From Prorocentrum cordatum (Eukaryota; Sar; Dinophyceae; Prorocentrales; Prorocentraceae), in contig CAUYUJ010015693.1 of assembly GCA_963575745.1 (NCBI GenBank), positions 677,932 to 741,931 of the forward strand: a stretch of DNA of 64,000 nt, in the 5' to 3' direction. The position numbers and the translations under genes were made by a program. Position 1 is the stretch's first letter, and each line of letters starts with the position of its first letter. A model generated the notes under the pieces. It was not told the origin of the DNA, made no database searches, and saw only the letters and a program-made list of their open reading frames with translations. Below, one piece after another: positions 63,765 through 64,000 of the stretch.

Positions 63765-64000
63765 TAGCCTGGCGAAGGACCCAACCATATGCAGTTGTGA
63801 GTACCGTCTTTGTGAGAACGCATTCGGTGGGGCTCACTATGGGGCCACGAAGTGCTGCCCTGGGTGGGGGAGACGCATGCGAACACCCCCACTGGGGCCT
63901 TCGGTGGAGCTCCGTATGGGGCCACGAAATATTGTCCTGGGTGCATGCGAACACCTCGATTCTGGCCTTCGGTGGAGCTCCCTATGGGGCCACGCAACGC
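63765..64000 (+). repeat. Satellite with conserved leader, array C (runs off the window)
   Basis: The leader GGCGAAGGACCCAACCATAT then GCAGTTGTGAGTACC (63774-63808) is followed by at least two and a half units of GGGGCCTTCGGTGGAGCTCC and GTATGGGGCCACGAA. Confidence 0.85.

Overview
This is a nuclear genomic window from a GC-rich eukaryote, most likely a dinoflagellate. The signs are these. Simple repeats and satellites cover well over half the window. Real protein-like exons are few and split by introns. Several introns that can be placed by reading frame start with GA or GC instead of GT, and some have the same few bases repeated at both ends, as known in dinoflagellates. A 15-base match to the dinoflagellate spliced leader lies near 41.32 kb. 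A Prorocentrum-like source is possible, but the species is a guess. No rRNA, tRNA, CRISPR array or bacterial-type operon was found.

Layout. From 0 to 36 kb the window is mostly repeats: local satellites (0.75-1.33, 5.2-5.64, 13.4-15.4, 20.7-20.9 and 26.6-27.56 kb), microsatellites (CTC/GAG, a 1.4 kb GGT tract, CT, ATAC, ATC), a doubled 1.7 kb block (20.95-24.27 kb), and many copies of a G-rich minisatellite built on GGGGCCTCTTG. Scattered inside are a frameshifted exon at 3.74-4.21 kb, a possible exon at 15.45 kb and a broken coding stretch at 30.9-31.6 kb. Between 36.6 and 40.1 kb there is fragmented plus-strand coding sequence. From 57 kb to the end the sequence is again satellites, foldback elements and small transposon copies.

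The main gene block is 42.9-56.2 kb, and every supported gene in it is on the minus strand. In order of transcription: a multi-exon protein of unknown function (about 56.1-53.0 kb), a lysine-rich and acidic-tailed protein (52.58-51.36 kb), a three-exon 457-residue protein (50.81-49.05 kb), a TNP2/Plavaka-like DDE transposase (47.35-44.4 kb), and a 338-residue protein with C5-methyltransferase-like motifs (44.40-42.94 kb) directly downstream of it. The block is bounded by copies of a 73-bp satellite (40.8-41.1 and 56.3-56.6 kb), each joined on its inner side to a GTTATC-containing module; the two modules are in inverted orientation. A 38-bp near-perfect palindrome occurs four times, only inside this block; two copies lie in introns placed by frame and a third just upstream of an exon. 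The transposase plus methyltransferase-like pair, and the question of whether the whole 15 kb is one mobile unit, are the most interesting points here.

A family of small Tc1/mariner-like elements (TA target, CAGTC ends) has three full copies. One of them sits in a repeat whose related copy in this window preserves the empty site. All functional assignments rest on reading motifs by eye; no database search was possible.
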